DNA of 64,000 bases from JAGRCP01 sp942490705 (GTDB lineage: Bacteria; Chloroflexota; Anaerolineae; Caldilineales; Caldilineaceae), in the NCBI GenBank assembly GCA_942490705.1, contig CALNXY010000002.1:1-64000 (forward strand), given 5' to 3'. The notes under the pieces were generated by a model that saw only the letters and a program-made list of their open reading frames with translations, made no database searches and had not been told where the DNA came from. The stretch's first letter is position 1, and each line of letters starts with the position of its first letter. This document shows, piece after piece, positions 35,013-43,684 of the stretch. Made by a program: the position numbers and the translations under genes.

Positions 35013-35327
35013 ATGAGTCCAAAACCCGTAAACTGTCGCTATTTTTATGGCGATTACTTCCGTGGCAAGAATGTAGAGGAATGCCGCTTGATTGCCCGGA
35101 ATCCTGATAGTCAACGCCCATGGCGACGCAAGCTCTGTGACAGCTGTCCCATTCCCGAGTTGATTATCACGAGCCAGTGCCGCCACCTTGAGCTGGAAGC
35201 CACCGTGGAGCGCAAGTTTCTGCGCGATCAGGTCGAGGTCACCTTTGCGATTTGTACCAAACACCTCATCGAGTTGGATGACCCCAGCTACTGTCCGCAA
35301 TGTCGTCTGGAAGGCTCGGGCGATTGA
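35013..35327 (+). CDS. Small Cys-rich (zinc-ribbon-like) hypothetical protein
   Basis: 104 residues, seven Cys in clustered positions: CRYFYGDYFRGKNVEECRLI, LCDSCPIP, SQCRHLEL, ICTKHL and YCPQC. The pairing suggests one or two structural zinc sites. Well conserved-looking aromatic and charged blocks suggest a real family, but I do not recognise it. It has no strong ribosome binding site in view and is followed by a very strong terminator. Cytosolic; function unknown. Confidence 0.65.
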   Translation: MSPKPVNCRYFYGDYFRGKNVEECRLIARNPDSQRPWRRKLCDSCPIPELIITSQCRHLELEATVERKFLRDQVEVTFAICTKHLIELDDPSYCPQCRLEGSGD

Positions 35328-35361
35328 TCAAAGCTATCGAGATGCCAGCAACGCCTATATA

Positions 35362-35423
35362 GAAAACGGCAAGAGCCCCAGAGACAGCCTAATCGCGGAT
35401 TCTCTGGGGCTCTTGCCGTTTTC
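35362..35423. terminator. Very strong bidirectional terminator (23-bp stem)
   Basis: The arms at 35362-35384 and 35401-35423 are exact complements (GAAAACGGCAAGAGCCCC and on) with a 16-nt loop. The A-run on one side and T-run on the other let it work in both directions between the convergent Cys-rich and patatin genes. Confidence 0.85.
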
Positions 35424-35443
35424 TCTGTCGCACTCAATAAGCC

Positions 35444-36433
35444 TTAGGCTGACCGGCTACTACTGGCCCTGGCAACCTGGCGGCCCAAGAGCGACTTAGA
35501 AAGCAAATCCGATGATGCCGGTTCCGGCAGTGCACGCCGTACTCTGCCGCTCACGCGCGACCACCATGATTGACTCTCGACCTCATTGCGCAAGGGCATC
35601 CCCGCCTGCAGGAGATAGGCAAGCGTCGTTTTATAGCCCGCATCCATCAGGCGGTCAGCTTGGCTATAGTCCATGAGTTCCGGCGGATCGTCGACGCTGA
35701 GCTCGATGTGATGCAGCTGGATCGCCTGGCCCTGCTTGGCAAGCAGCAGATCCTGCTCGGCCTGCACCTTGAACATGGTGCTGACTGTGTGCGAAAGCAC
35801 GTTGCCAACGCCGCGTAGCTGTTGTGCTCTGATCGAGCCGTTGAGTGACTCGGTGATTTGCAGGGCATAGACCTCGGTCGCCCCGCGTTCGACCGCCACG
35901 CGGATTGGCAGGGGCGTGACCGCGCCGCCGTCCACGTATCGTTCGCCGTCGACCACCCACGGCGGATGCATGGGCGTCAATGCTGTGCTGGCCATGAGGC
36001 CGTCAATTACGCGTTCGTTGTGATCATCGCCAAAGACGTGGAGCGTCCCGCTGCTCAGGTGCGTGGCAGTGACAAAGAGACGCACGTCTTCGCAACAGTT
36101 GCCAAAGGTCAGCGCCGGGGTCATGCCGCGTTGGGTCAGAAATCCATAGAAGCGACGGTTGTCGTGGAGGCTGTCATAGCCGCGCAGTAAGCGCCACAGT
36201 GAGTTAACGCGACCACCGGGATAGATGTCTTGGCCGGAAACTGAACGCCAAGTTGCGGCCAGCTCTTCCAAGTTGCTGGGCGAGATGTCACGGGCGAGAT
36301 AGGCGGCATTGAGCGCACCCACTGAACAACCAACAATCATCTCCGGGCGCACGCCATGCTCTAGCAGGGCGCGTAGTGCGCCAACCTGCATCGGTCCCAG
36401 CCGACCGCCGCCGCTCAGTACAAATGCTCGCAT
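35444..36433 (-). CDS. Patatin-like phospholipase (RssA/NTE family)
   Basis: 329 residues. ATG at 36433 has AAAGGAG upstream; the longer frame lacks support. Oxyanion loop SGGGRLGPMQVGAL at the N-terminus, nucleophile Ser in VGCSVGALNAAYL (GxSxG) and catalytic Asp in YVDGGAVTPLPI. Patatin-like enzymes hydrolyse acyl esters of phospholipids with a Ser-Asp dyad. The C-terminal 70 residues are basic. Single gene, convergent with the Cys-rich gene. Confidence 0.9.
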   Translation of the reverse strand: MRAFVLSGGGRLGPMQVGALRALLEHGVRPEMIVGCSVGALNAAYLARDISPSNLEELAATWRSVSGQDIYPGGRVNSLWRLLRGYDSLHDNRRFYGFLTQRGMTPALTFGNCCEDVRLFVTATHLSSGTLHVFGDDHNERVIDGLMASTALTPMHPPWVVDGERYVDGGAVTPLPIRVAVERGATEVYALQITESLNGSIRAQQLRGVGNVLSHTVSTMFKVQAEQDLLLAKQGQAIQLHHIELSVDDPPELMDYSQADRLMDAGYKTTLAYLLQAGMPLRNEVESQSWWSRVSGRVRRALPEPASSDLLSKSLLGRQVARASSSRSA

Positions 36434-36931
36434 CCATCGCTCCTTTGCTGCTGCTGACCGAACCCATAGCGCCCGTGCGCTGTGCTGTTTGACGAGCGAA
36501 GCCCCCAGAAAGTCGCGCACGGATTTGAGGCAATGTTCGACAGGCTCTTCGACGCAATTAAGGCGCAATTCGGTTCAGACCAAACAACATGCTTCTTCAG
36601 CCTGACGACAACGCGTGGCTGACGCCGTCTGAGCGCCTTGCACGCAGCCTGACACAAGGCCGCGCTCGAGGCGACGATGAATGCTACCGTGCTGTTTGCG
36701 ATGTGATGGATGATGACGTACGGAGCTGGTGGCGTGACGTTGGCTGCAGAGTACCTGTCGCGCCGTATCAGGTACCTGTTCTGTCTATCGCCACTAATGG
36801 TGTCGATCCTTCGGTACGTGTCGCAAGGAACCGCAATGATGGGTTGCGGATCTGTGCTGGATTGAGCTGTGCGGTAGGGGACGCTGCCCATTCAGGTCAG
36901 ATCGTCAAGCCCAAACATGCGGCAGTCAGAT
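36434..36931. other. Intergenic region without supported gene
   Basis: About 500 bp between the patatin gene and the thiamine promoter. Short frames on both strands have no ribosome binding site or family resemblance, and the + one runs into the riboswitch. I see nothing else here. Confidence 0.5.
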
Positions 36932-36961
36932 TTGAGAACGGTCCTTGGCCCATGATAGAAT
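36932..36961 (+). promoter_or_regulatory. Promoter of the thiamine transport operon
   Basis: TTGAGA (36932-36937) and TAGAAT (36956-36961) with an 18-nt spacer, placed so that transcription starts just before the riboswitch. Confidence 0.5.
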
Positions 36962-36977
36962 GTCGGCATAACAGAAA

Positions 36978-37066
36978 TTAGGGGAGCTCGGAAGCGCCGG
37001 GCTGAGAGTAAGACCGTTCTGTCTTTGACCCATAGACCTGATCTGGGTAATGCCAGCGTAGGAAGG
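36978..37066 (+). ncRNA. TPP riboswitch (THI element)
   Basis: The conserved blocks are present in order: GGGGAGCTCGGAAGCGCCGG, then GCTGAGAG, a variable stem, GACCCATAGACCTGATCTGG and GTAATGCCAGCGTAGGAA. These form the thi-box core (CTGAGA in J3/2; ACCTGATCTGG-GTAATGCCAGCG in P4/P5). A terminator follows 25 nt later and then the thiamine transporter genes, so TPP most likely stops transcription. Confidence 0.95.
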
Positions 37067-37090
37067 ATCGAAGCAGATCGACTAACGCAG

Positions 37091-37118
37091 ACCTTACCCG
37101 CAGCGGGTAAGGTTTTTT
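37091..37118 (+). terminator. Riboswitch-controlled attenuator
   Basis: ACCTTACCCGC pairs with GCGGGTAAGGT, directly followed by T6. It lies in the leader between riboswitch and thiB. Confidence 0.85.
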
Positions 37119-37164
37119 ATTGCGCTGTATTGGTTGATCAAACGTGTGAAAGGAAGCAATCGCC

Positions 37165-38229
37165 GTGCCGAACCTGAGAATCCCTGTATTCCTCGTAGTT
37201 CTGCTCTTTGTGCTGAGCGCATGCCAACCCGTTGCGCCAGTGGGCGAAGCCGAGACGCCAACACTGGTCGTAGCCACCCACGACTCCTTTAGCGTCAGTG
37301 AAGACGTCGTGACCGAGTTCGAAGCAGCCCACAATGCTTCGCTCCAATTCCTGGCTCTCGGCGATGCGGGCGAAGCGCTCAACAAGATTTTGCTCAGTAA
37401 GGATGCGCCCTTGGCCGACGTCTTTTTTGGTGTGGACAATACCTTCCTGAGCCGCGCCCTCTCCGTCGATGTTTTTGAACCCTACGCCGCACCCGGGTTG
37501 GCAGCCGTGCCCGATGATCTGAAACTCGACCCCGAACAGCGCCTGCTGCCCATCGACTATGGTTTTATCAACCTCAACGCCGACGCTGGCTGGTTCCAGG
37601 AAGCAGGCATACCCATGCCTGAGACCTTGGAAGAGTTGATCGAGCCTGCCTATGCCGGCTTGCTGACCGTGCAAAACCCCGCGACATCGTCGCCCGGTCT
37701 GGCTTTCCTCCTAGCCACAATCGGTCACTTTGGCGAAGATGGCTATCTGGACTTCTGGGCGGCGCTGCGCGAGAATGACGTGCTCATCACCGATGGCTGG
37801 ACTGAAGCCTATTTCGAGCATTTTACCGTCGGCTCTGGCGGCACAGGCGATCGTCCCCTCGTTGTCTCCTACACGACCAGCCCGCCGGCTGATGTGCTCT
37901 ACGCCACCGACGGACGGACGGAGCCGGCCAGCGTCAACATCAATCCTCCTGGCGGCACCTTTCGCCAAGTCGAGTTTGCCGGTATCCTGCGTGGCACGGA
38001 ACAGCGCGAGCTAGCCGAAAAGTGGATCGACTACATGCTCGACACCAGTTTCCAGGAAGATCTGCCATTGCAGATGTTCGTCTATCCGGTCCTGCCGGAC
38101 GCTGAACTGCCGGAACTTTTCGTGCAGTTCGCCGAAACGGCCGACGACCCGGTGGAGGTTGCGTCCGAAGCGATTGAAGCCAACCGTGAGCAGTGGGTCC
38201 AGGCCTGGACGGACGTGATGCTGCGCTGA
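37165..38229 (+). CDS. thiB: Thiamine ABC transporter binding lipoprotein (ThiB-like)
   Basis: 354 residues from a GTG with AAAGGAAG upstream. Lipoprotein signal ends LLFVLSAC. The mature start (TLVVATHDSFSVSEDVVTEF) and LADVFFGVDNTFLSRAL fit the ThiB/iron(III)-type binding-protein family. The TPP riboswitch upstream points to thiamine, thiamine phosphate or TPP as ligand. It is followed by the fused permease at 38342. Confidence 0.88.
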   Translation: MPNLRIPVFLVVLLFVLSACQPVAPVGEAETPTLVVATHDSFSVSEDVVTEFEAAHNASLQFLALGDAGEALNKILLSKDAPLADVFFGVDNTFLSRALSVDVFEPYAAPGLAAVPDDLKLDPEQRLLPIDYGFINLNADAGWFQEAGIPMPETLEELIEPAYAGLLTVQNPATSSPGLAFLLATIGHFGEDGYLDFWAALRENDVLITDGWTEAYFEHFTVGSGGTGDRPLVVSYTTSPPADVLYATDGRTEPASVNINPPGGTFRQVEFAGILRGTEQRELAEKWIDYMLDTSFQEDLPLQMFVYPVLPDAELPELFVQFAETADDPVEVASEAIEANREQWVQAWTDVMLR

Positions 38230-38341
38230 CTAGAAGCGCTGCAGCATGCCGGGATGTGGCCATACGTCGTTGCGTAGCCGCATGGCGCTTGGCCACTCCC
38301 CGGAATGTGCGTTCAGCTCAACATAGGAATTCACCTCGCTC

Positions 38342-40006
38342 ATGACCGTGATCCGTCGATTTGGCCTTGCCCTGCTCTACGCGCTGCCGCTGCTTTTCCT
38401 GGCCGTTTTCTTTTTTTATCCCCTGGTGCGGATTCTCCAGGTCAGCTTCTATGCGGACGGCGTCTGGAATTTCTCGGGCATCGGGGCCGCGCTGACCACT
38501 CCTTATTTCTGGCGCTTAATCTGGTTTACGACTTGGCAAGCCGTGGCGTCAACCGTGCTTACGCTGATCATTGGACTTCCACTGGCTTTTGTTTTTGCGC
38601 GCTATGAATTTCCTGGCAAGAGCCTGTTGCGTGCGCTGACTTCGATTCCGTTCGTCATGCCCACCGTAGTGGTTGCGGCCGCGTTCACGACACTCATCGG
38701 ACGCAGCGGCGTGGTCAACGTCTGGCTGCAGGATCTCTTTAGCCTTCAGCAACCGCCGATTGTGCTACTCCAGACCGTTTGGATAATCCTGATCGCCCAT
38801 GCCTTTTATAATGTCAGCGTGATTATTCGCGCAGTCGGCGGCTTTTGGGCCGGCTTGAATCCAAGTTTGGAGGAAGCCGCCGCCGTCCTGGGCGCTGATC
38901 GCCGCCATCTCTTCTGGGAGATCACCCTGCCTCTGCTCATTCCCAGCATCGTTGCGTCCTCCCTGCTCGTCTTCCTCTTTTGCTTCACCAGCTTTGGCGT
39001 CGTGCTGATTTTGGGCGGACTCCAGTTTGCCACCATCGAAGTGGAGATTTACCGGCAGGCCGTCAGCCTCTTCAACTTGCCTGTGGCCGCTTTCCTCAGC
39101 CTGGTACAGATAGCACTGACCTTTACCATTATGGCCGTCTACACGCGCGTCCAGGCCCGCGCCTCGCTGCCACTGGAGATGAGCCCCCAGTCGCGCACGG
39201 CCCAGCCGCCGCGAACGTGGCGCGCTCGCCTTGTCGTGGCGGTGAGCCTAGGGATCGCCATGGTCTTTCTGCTGGGCCCGCTCCTTGCGCTGGCCTGGCG
39301 TAGCTTCACGCTGGGCGGGGACGGCTTCACGCTGGCATACTACCAGGCGTTGTCAGAGAATCCGCGCCAGAGCGCCTTCTTTGTTCCGCCGCTGGCCGCC
39401 GTGCGCAATTCCCTTGTCTTTGCCACGGCCACCATGTTTCTCAGTCTATTTCTGGGCATCATCAGCGCTTATCTGCTGGTACGGCCGCGCACGTGGATAA
39501 CCGCGATTCTGGATCCCATCTTCTTGCTGCCGCTGGGCACGTCAGCCGTGACGCTGGGGCTGGGATACATTCTCGCCATGGGGCCCTTGCGCACATCGCT
39601 CTGGCTGGTGCCTGTGGCCCATACGCTGATCGCCGCGCCCTTTGTCCTGCGGACATTTCTGCCCTCGTTGCGCAGCCTGGATCCGCGTCTGCGCGAGTCG
39701 GCCGCGGTGCTGGGCGCCGGCCCGATACGCACGTGGTTCGAGATCGATGTGCCCATGCTCTTTCGCGCCGTGCTCGTGGCCGCGACCTTTGCCTTTACCA
39801 TCAGCCTGGGAGAGTTCGGCGCGACGCTGCTAATCACGCGTCCGGACGTACCCACGATGCCCATCGTCATCTATCGGGCATTGGGTCGCCCCGGCGTGAT
39901 TAACTACGGTCAAGCCCTGGCCATGAGTACGATTCTGATGGTCGTTTCCGCCGCGTCGCTGCTCATCATCGAGCGCTTTCGTATCGGCGACATCGGCGAG
40001 TTTTAG
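38342..40006 (+). CDS. thiP: Thiamine ABC transporter permease, two fused domains (ThiP-like)
   Basis: 554 residues with about twelve membrane helices. Two permease halves each carry an EAA loop: EEAAAVLGADRRHLFWEITLP in the first and RESAAVLGAGPIRTWFEIDVP in the second. This fused arrangement is that of ThiP and ferric-ion permeases. It forms the membrane channel with ThiB and the ATPase at 40624. The stop codon runs into a heptad-repeat array. Confidence 0.88.
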   Translation: MTVIRRFGLALLYALPLLFLAVFFFYPLVRILQVSFYADGVWNFSGIGAALTTPYFWRLIWFTTWQAVASTVLTLIIGLPLAFVFARYEFPGKSLLRALTSIPFVMPTVVVAAAFTTLIGRSGVVNVWLQDLFSLQQPPIVLLQTVWIILIAHAFYNVSVIIRAVGGFWAGLNPSLEEAAAVLGADRRHLFWEITLPLLIPSIVASSLLVFLFCFTSFGVVLILGGLQFATIEVEIYRQAVSLFNLPVAAFLSLVQIALTFTIMAVYTRVQARASLPLEMSPQSRTAQPPRTWRARLVVAVSLGIAMVFLLGPLLALAWRSFTLGGDGFTLAYYQALSENPRQSAFFVPPLAAVRNSLVFATATMFLSLFLGIISAYLLVRPRTWITAILDPIFLLPLGTSAVTLGLGYILAMGPLRTSLWLVPVAHTLIAAPFVLRTFLPSLRSLDPRLRESAAVLGAGPIRTWFEIDVPMLFRAVLVAATFAFTISLGEFGATLLITRPDVPTMPIVIYRALGRPGVINYGQALAMSTILMVVSAASLLIIERFRIGDIGEF

Positions 40007-40097
40007 GAGTTGGGAGTGGGGAATTCGGATTGCTGGTTAATGGAGCTGACTCCGTGATCCAATCAATCCGCAATCCCAACTCTGCAATCCGCAATTG
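40007..40097. repeat. Heptad-repeat intergenic array (13 units in register)
   Basis: Thirteen consecutive 7-nt units: GAGTTGG, GAGTGGG, GAATTCG, GATTGCT, GGTTAAT, GGAGCTG, ACTCCGT, GATCCAA, TCAATCC, GCAATCC, CAACTCT, GCAATCC, GCAATTG. The first half has GGATTG-like and the second half its complement, so the array can also fold back. It fills nearly all of the gap between thiP and the next gene. Confidence 0.8.
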
Positions 40098-40110
40098 AAT
40101 GAGGTGACAG

Positions 40111-40518
40111 ATGCGTCAATCAACCGACCACCTCCCCCTCTTTGTCTACGGCACCCTCATGTCGGATCAGCCGGCATATGGACGGTTGGCTGCTGCAGTG
40201 GTGCGGACGGCGGCAGCACAGTTGGAGGGGGCGACGCTACACGTGGTGAGCTGGTATCCGTTGGCGGCGCCCGGGCAAGGCGTGGTGCGCGGGGAGGTCA
40301 TGTGGCTGGCCACGCAAGAGTATGCGCGCGTGCTGGCTGACTTGGATGCCTATGAGGGCGATGAATATGAGCGGGTCGTGCGGATGGTGCGCCTGCTGGA
40401 TCGGGAAGATGATGACGAGATTGCCTGTTGGCTCTACCTCGGTGCTACAGCAGAGGCCGCGCGCTACCCCGAGGCGCCCGGTGGCGACTGGCGCGCCTAT
40501 CTGGGGACCGTGCCATGA
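40111..40518 (+). CDS. Gamma-glutamylcyclotransferase (AIG2)-like protein
   Basis: 135 residues; GAGGTGACAG precedes the ATG. The substrate loop YGTLMSDQPAYG at about 13-24 and the catalytic Glu region LDAYEGDEYERVVRMV at about 80-95 are those of the GGCT/AIG2 fold. The family forms 5-oxoproline from gamma-glutamyl amines or related compounds. It lies between the thiamine permease and ATPase genes, but a role in transport is not expected. Confidence 0.85.
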   Translation: MRQSTDHLPLFVYGTLMSDQPAYGRLAAAVVRTAAAQLEGATLHVVSWYPLAAPGQGVVRGEVMWLATQEYARVLADLDAYEGDEYERVVRMVRLLDREDDDEIACWLYLGATAEAARYPEAPGGDWRAYLGTVP

Positions 40519-40623
40519 TCTGTGAACTCAGCGCTGGGCGCCATTCGGCTAGGCGTTTCGACAGCTTCTGCCGCCAGAAACATAAAATCCTAACTTTCTG
40601 TGAATTGTTGACATAATATCGGT

Positions 40624-41745
40624 ATGCCAAGCCAATCTTTGCTGTGCGTCGAACAGATCAATAAAGCCTATACGCCGGATCAGCCGGTCTTGACCGACAT
40701 CAATCTGACCATGGAAGCAGGGGAGATCGTTTGCCTGCTGGGGCCGAGCGGGTGCGGCAAGACGACCCTCTTGCGCATCGTTGCCGGGCTGGAGGAGCCG
40801 GACAGCGGCAGCGTGCGCTACGCTGGGCAAGACCTGGCGCGTGTGCCTGTCCACGCCCGCGAATTCGGGCTGATGTTTCAGGACTTTGCCCTCTTTCCCC
40901 ACAAAAACGTGGGCGAAAATGTTGCCTTCGGCCTGCGCATGGAGAAGCGGCCGCAGGCTGCAATCGAAGAGCGCGTGGCGGAGATGCTCGAACTGGTGGC
41001 GCTGCGCGGCTATGCTGATCGTTCCGTCTATGAGCTGAGTGGCGGTGAGCGCCAGCGTGTGGCTCTCGCTCGCAGCCTTGCGCCAAGCCCCGGTCTGCTC
41101 ATGCTGGACGAGCCTCTGGGCGCGCTGGATCGCAGCCTGCGCGAAGAGCTTATGATAGAACTGCGTCGCATCCTCAAGCAGATCGGCGTCACCGCACTTT
41201 ACGTAACCCACGATCAGCAAGAAGCATTCGCCGTGGCCGACCGGATCGTCGTCATGAATGCCGGGCGTATCGAACAGGACGCGCCGCCGCAGATGGTGCA
41301 TGATCGTCCGGCGTCGCCCTTCGTGGCCCGCTTTCTTGGCTTTCAGAATCTCTTGCCGGCCCGCATGCTGCCGGGACCGCCGGCCTCGATCCAGACGCCT
41401 CTCGGTGAGGCGCTTTTCTCAACAATCGGCGCACACGGTGTGCCAGAGGAACCAGTAAGCTACCTGCTCATCCGACCCGAGGCCGCCCGCTTTGTCGATG
41501 AAGTGACGCCGAGGGGAGAGATGCTGCTGGTTGATGCCATCCTGAAAACAAGCTCCTATCGGGGCAGCTACTATCGCATTGTCGTTCACACTGTCTCAAA
41601 TGGTGACAAGCTCGAACTCACCTTTGACGTGCCCGCCTATCGGCTTCTCGACGATGGACGCCGGCGTCCGGTAGACCCGGCGACGCTCGCACCCGGGCGG
41701 CCGGTTACCCTGGCATTAGATCCATCCTTGATGACCCTGCTCTAA
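40624..41745 (+). CDS. thiQ: ABC transporter ATPase of the thiamine transporter (ThiQ-like)
   Basis: 373 residues. Walker A GPSGCGKTTLL (about 38-48), Q-loop MFQDFALFPHKNV, signature LSGGERQRVALARSL, Walker B LLMLDEPLGALD, His in YVTHDQQEA. A C-terminal TOBE-like region (about 240-373) makes it longer than E. coli ThiQ and like PotA/FbpC. It energises the ThiB/ThiP system upstream, judged by order and strand, although the AIG2-like gene intervenes. Confidence 0.86.
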   Translation: MPSQSLLCVEQINKAYTPDQPVLTDINLTMEAGEIVCLLGPSGCGKTTLLRIVAGLEEPDSGSVRYAGQDLARVPVHAREFGLMFQDFALFPHKNVGENVAFGLRMEKRPQAAIEERVAEMLELVALRGYADRSVYELSGGERQRVALARSLAPSPGLLMLDEPLGALDRSLREELMIELRRILKQIGVTALYVTHDQQEAFAVADRIVVMNAGRIEQDAPPQMVHDRPASPFVARFLGFQNLLPARMLPGPPASIQTPLGEALFSTIGAHGVPEEPVSYLLIRPEAARFVDEVTPRGEMLLVDAILKTSSYRGSYYRIVVHTVSNGDKLELTFDVPAYRLLDDGRRRPVDPATLAPGRPVTLALDPSLMTLL

Positions 41746-41750
41746 CCAAA

Positions 41751-41785
41751 AGGGGGTCTGGCTTCTGCCAGAAGCCGGACCCCCT
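41751..41785 (+). terminator. Terminator of the thiamine operon
   Basis: AGGGGGTC-TGGCTTCT pairs with AGAAGCC-GGACCCCCT, followed by CTTTATCT. Confidence 0.75.
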
Positions 41786-41882
41786 CTTTATCTAAATCTC
41801 CAACCGTGTCAGATTAAGGATTCGTTTGGGCGGACAGTCACTATTCGACTGCGCCTGCAGTTGAGATCAGCGATTTGGATCG

Positions 41883-42713
41883 TTATTCGGCGGCTGGCAC
41901 AAGCAGGGTTACCTGGCTGGTGTTGGCAGCAGCCCACGCCTCCTGTCCATCTTCCAACTGAATGCGCCACCAGACAATGGTGTCGCTGTCGCCCTGGGTC
42001 AGGACGGGACCGTCAATGACGCGTGCGCTTTGGCCTTCCAGCATGTAGCCTACCTCTTCGCCAGCCTCCGGCCCCGGTTCACTGCGCAACGTGAGCTGGT
42101 AGCCGGGGACAATCTCGACCTCGGCGCCAACCTGCACGTCACTGCGCGCGTTGCGGCTTGGTGGCAGATCGCTGCCTTGGCCTGCCGTCGTGTTGTCGGC
42201 GGGGGCTGAGTCGCTTGAACCTTCTTCGCTTGAACCTTCGTCAGCGGCGGCCGGCGCCGTGATGGCCGGCGTCTCCGTTGTGGCGGCATCCCGATTGCCT
42301 AGCCAGCGGGCAATGCCCCAGACTGCCAATATGACGATCGCCAACGCAGCGATCGTGCCCAGCACTACCGGCCAGTTGATGCCGCCAGACTCGCTGGTGG
42401 CATTGGCTGGGGCTTTTTCTTGGGGGAGAGTGACGTTGACCGCCGTACGTTCCGGAAAGGTGTGGAGAATGCGGACGGGGACGTCAGTGCGGCTGACATA
42501 GCGTTCCTGGAGGATCGTGCGCGCACGCGCAATCGCAATCTCGCGCCCCTCTTCCGTCAGATCGTCGTATAAATGCACCTCAGCCCGGACCGGACGGTGC
42601 AGGCGATCGAGCATGACAAGCAAACCGGCGATGGGCATGCCCGCCGTGTCGGTGATGTTGAAGTAATTGGCGTCGATTCCCTGCACGGCGCTTGGTCCTG
42701 TTTCTGCCGCCAT
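41883..42713 (-). CDS. Membrane-anchored SH3-domain protein
   Basis: 276 residues from the ATG at 42713 (GAGGACACTT upstream). The cytosolic N-terminal 110 residues contain a helical-strand domain (ANYFNITDTAGMPIAG; EGREIAIARARTILQ). One membrane helix follows (WPVVLGTIAALAIVILAVWG, about 113-132), then a Ser/Ala/Glu-rich linker and an SH3-like domain at about 205-272 (YQLTLRSEPGPEAGEEVGYM). Function unknown; surface-exposed ligand binding is likely. It follows the lipoprotein gene at 42763, possibly cotranscribed. Confidence 0.68.
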   Translation of the reverse strand: MAAETGPSAVQGIDANYFNITDTAGMPIAGLLVMLDRLHRPVRAEVHLYDDLTEEGREIAIARARTILQERYVSRTDVPVRILHTFPERTAVNVTLPQEKAPANATSESGGINWPVVLGTIAALAIVILAVWGIARWLGNRDAATTETPAITAPAAADEGSSEEGSSDSAPADNTTAGQGSDLPPSRNARSDVQVGAEVEIVPGYQLTLRSEPGPEAGEEVGYMLEGQSARVIDGPVLTQGDSDTIVWWRIQLEDGQEAWAAANTSQVTLLVPAAE

Positions 42714-42762
42714 AAGTGTCCTCACTTTGGTGCCTGGTTTGTTGCAGCGGTATTGGGTCGCG

Positions 42763-43647
42763 CTATTGGGGCAGTCTCAGCTTGACGATACCGCCAAGTT
42801 GGCCCCTTGCGTCAGTATAGGGCAGCATGCGCACGTTGTATTCAGCCGGAATGTCGCTGCGTAGTGAGCCGCGCCATGTTAAGCTGTCGCCAACTTTGCG
42901 ATAGGGATATTCATCCTCGGGCAGGCCGGTGATGACCGCACCCCGTTCGTCACTGCCGCCATAGCCGAATGTCAGACCGGGAAAGGTTGCGCCGGTGCTT
43001 GTACTCAGGGTGACGGGCAGACGCACTGTCTGGTTATCGACCGACTGACCGGTTTCGATGGGCTGGATGTTTGGAATCACAAACTGGTGGACGCCGGCAG
43101 CCCGCACAGCGTTATCGCCGACGCGATAGAGACGCATGCGCAGGTTGTACTCGATGCCGGCTGCACCTGGCCACGAACCATCATAATCCAGCGAGTCACC
43201 GATCAAGCGCTTGCTGCGCAATCCTGCAATTTCGAACTCGGCCCCGTTTTCATCAACAGAGAGTAACTGAATATCCGTGCCCGGAATGCGGTCGCCCGCG
43301 CGCAGGCGTCGTTCGGTGGGACCATTAAAGACGATGCCGCCGGGTGGAGCGGCACGCAAGGGCAAGTCTTCCACCTGGGGAAGGCCGGGAATGCCGCTCA
43401 AGTCTGGCAACTGCAACGCGTTCCAGTCAACCTGATTGAGCAACTCCGGCACCTGGTCAAGGCCAGACGGCAACTCGCCAACTTCCGGCAATTGCGAGAG
43501 GTCCGGGACAGGCACGTTTGAGAGATCCGGCGCTTGGGGCAGTGACGGGAGCCCGCCACAGCCGGCCAACAAAAAGACCAGCCCAGCCACGAAGACAGAC
43601 GATCGAACCGACTGCCAGAATCTGTGACCTGCTTGTCGAATCTTCAT
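42763..43647 (-). CDS. Lipoprotein with Pro/Leu-rich repeat spacer
   Basis: 294 residues; GAGGTGAGTG precedes the ATG at 43647. Signal ends VFLLAGC. Residues about 33-100 are irregular repeats of L-P-x-[LVP] (VPDLSQLPEVGELPSG; LPDLSGIPGLPQVEDLP). The rest (about 105-294) is beta-rich, with two similar halves in which EYN-[LV]-RM recurs (IEYNLRMRLY and AEYNVRMLPY). No family is recognised. Probably a surface-anchored protein next to an SH3 membrane protein and a small metallopeptidase. Confidence 0.65.
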   Translation of the reverse strand: MKIRQAGHRFWQSVRSSVFVAGLVFLLAGCGGLPSLPQAPDLSNVPVPDLSQLPEVGELPSGLDQVPELLNQVDWNALQLPDLSGIPGLPQVEDLPLRAAPPGGIVFNGPTERRLRAGDRIPGTDIQLLSVDENGAEFEIAGLRSKRLIGDSLDYDGSWPGAAGIEYNLRMRLYRVGDNAVRAAGVHQFVIPNIQPIETGQSVDNQTVRLPVTLSTSTGATFPGLTFGYGGSDERGAVITGLPEDEYPYRKVGDSLTWRGSLRSDIPAEYNVRMLPYTDARGQLGGIVKLRLPQ

Positions 43648-43684
43648 CACTCACCTCGAGTTCGTTCTACGTAGCACGCCAGCT

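Noticed and set aside
36589..36981. 130-codon open frame before the TPP riboswitch
   Set aside because: It runs across the promoter and into the riboswitch, and has no similarity or ribosome binding site.
40007..40097. Heptad array as a coding remnant
   Set aside because: A 7-nt period does not keep frame, and stop codons occur in all frames.
40560..40623. TTGACATAATAT before thiQ as a promoter
   Set aside because: The -35-like box is only about 20 nt from the ATG and lacks a properly spaced -10 box.
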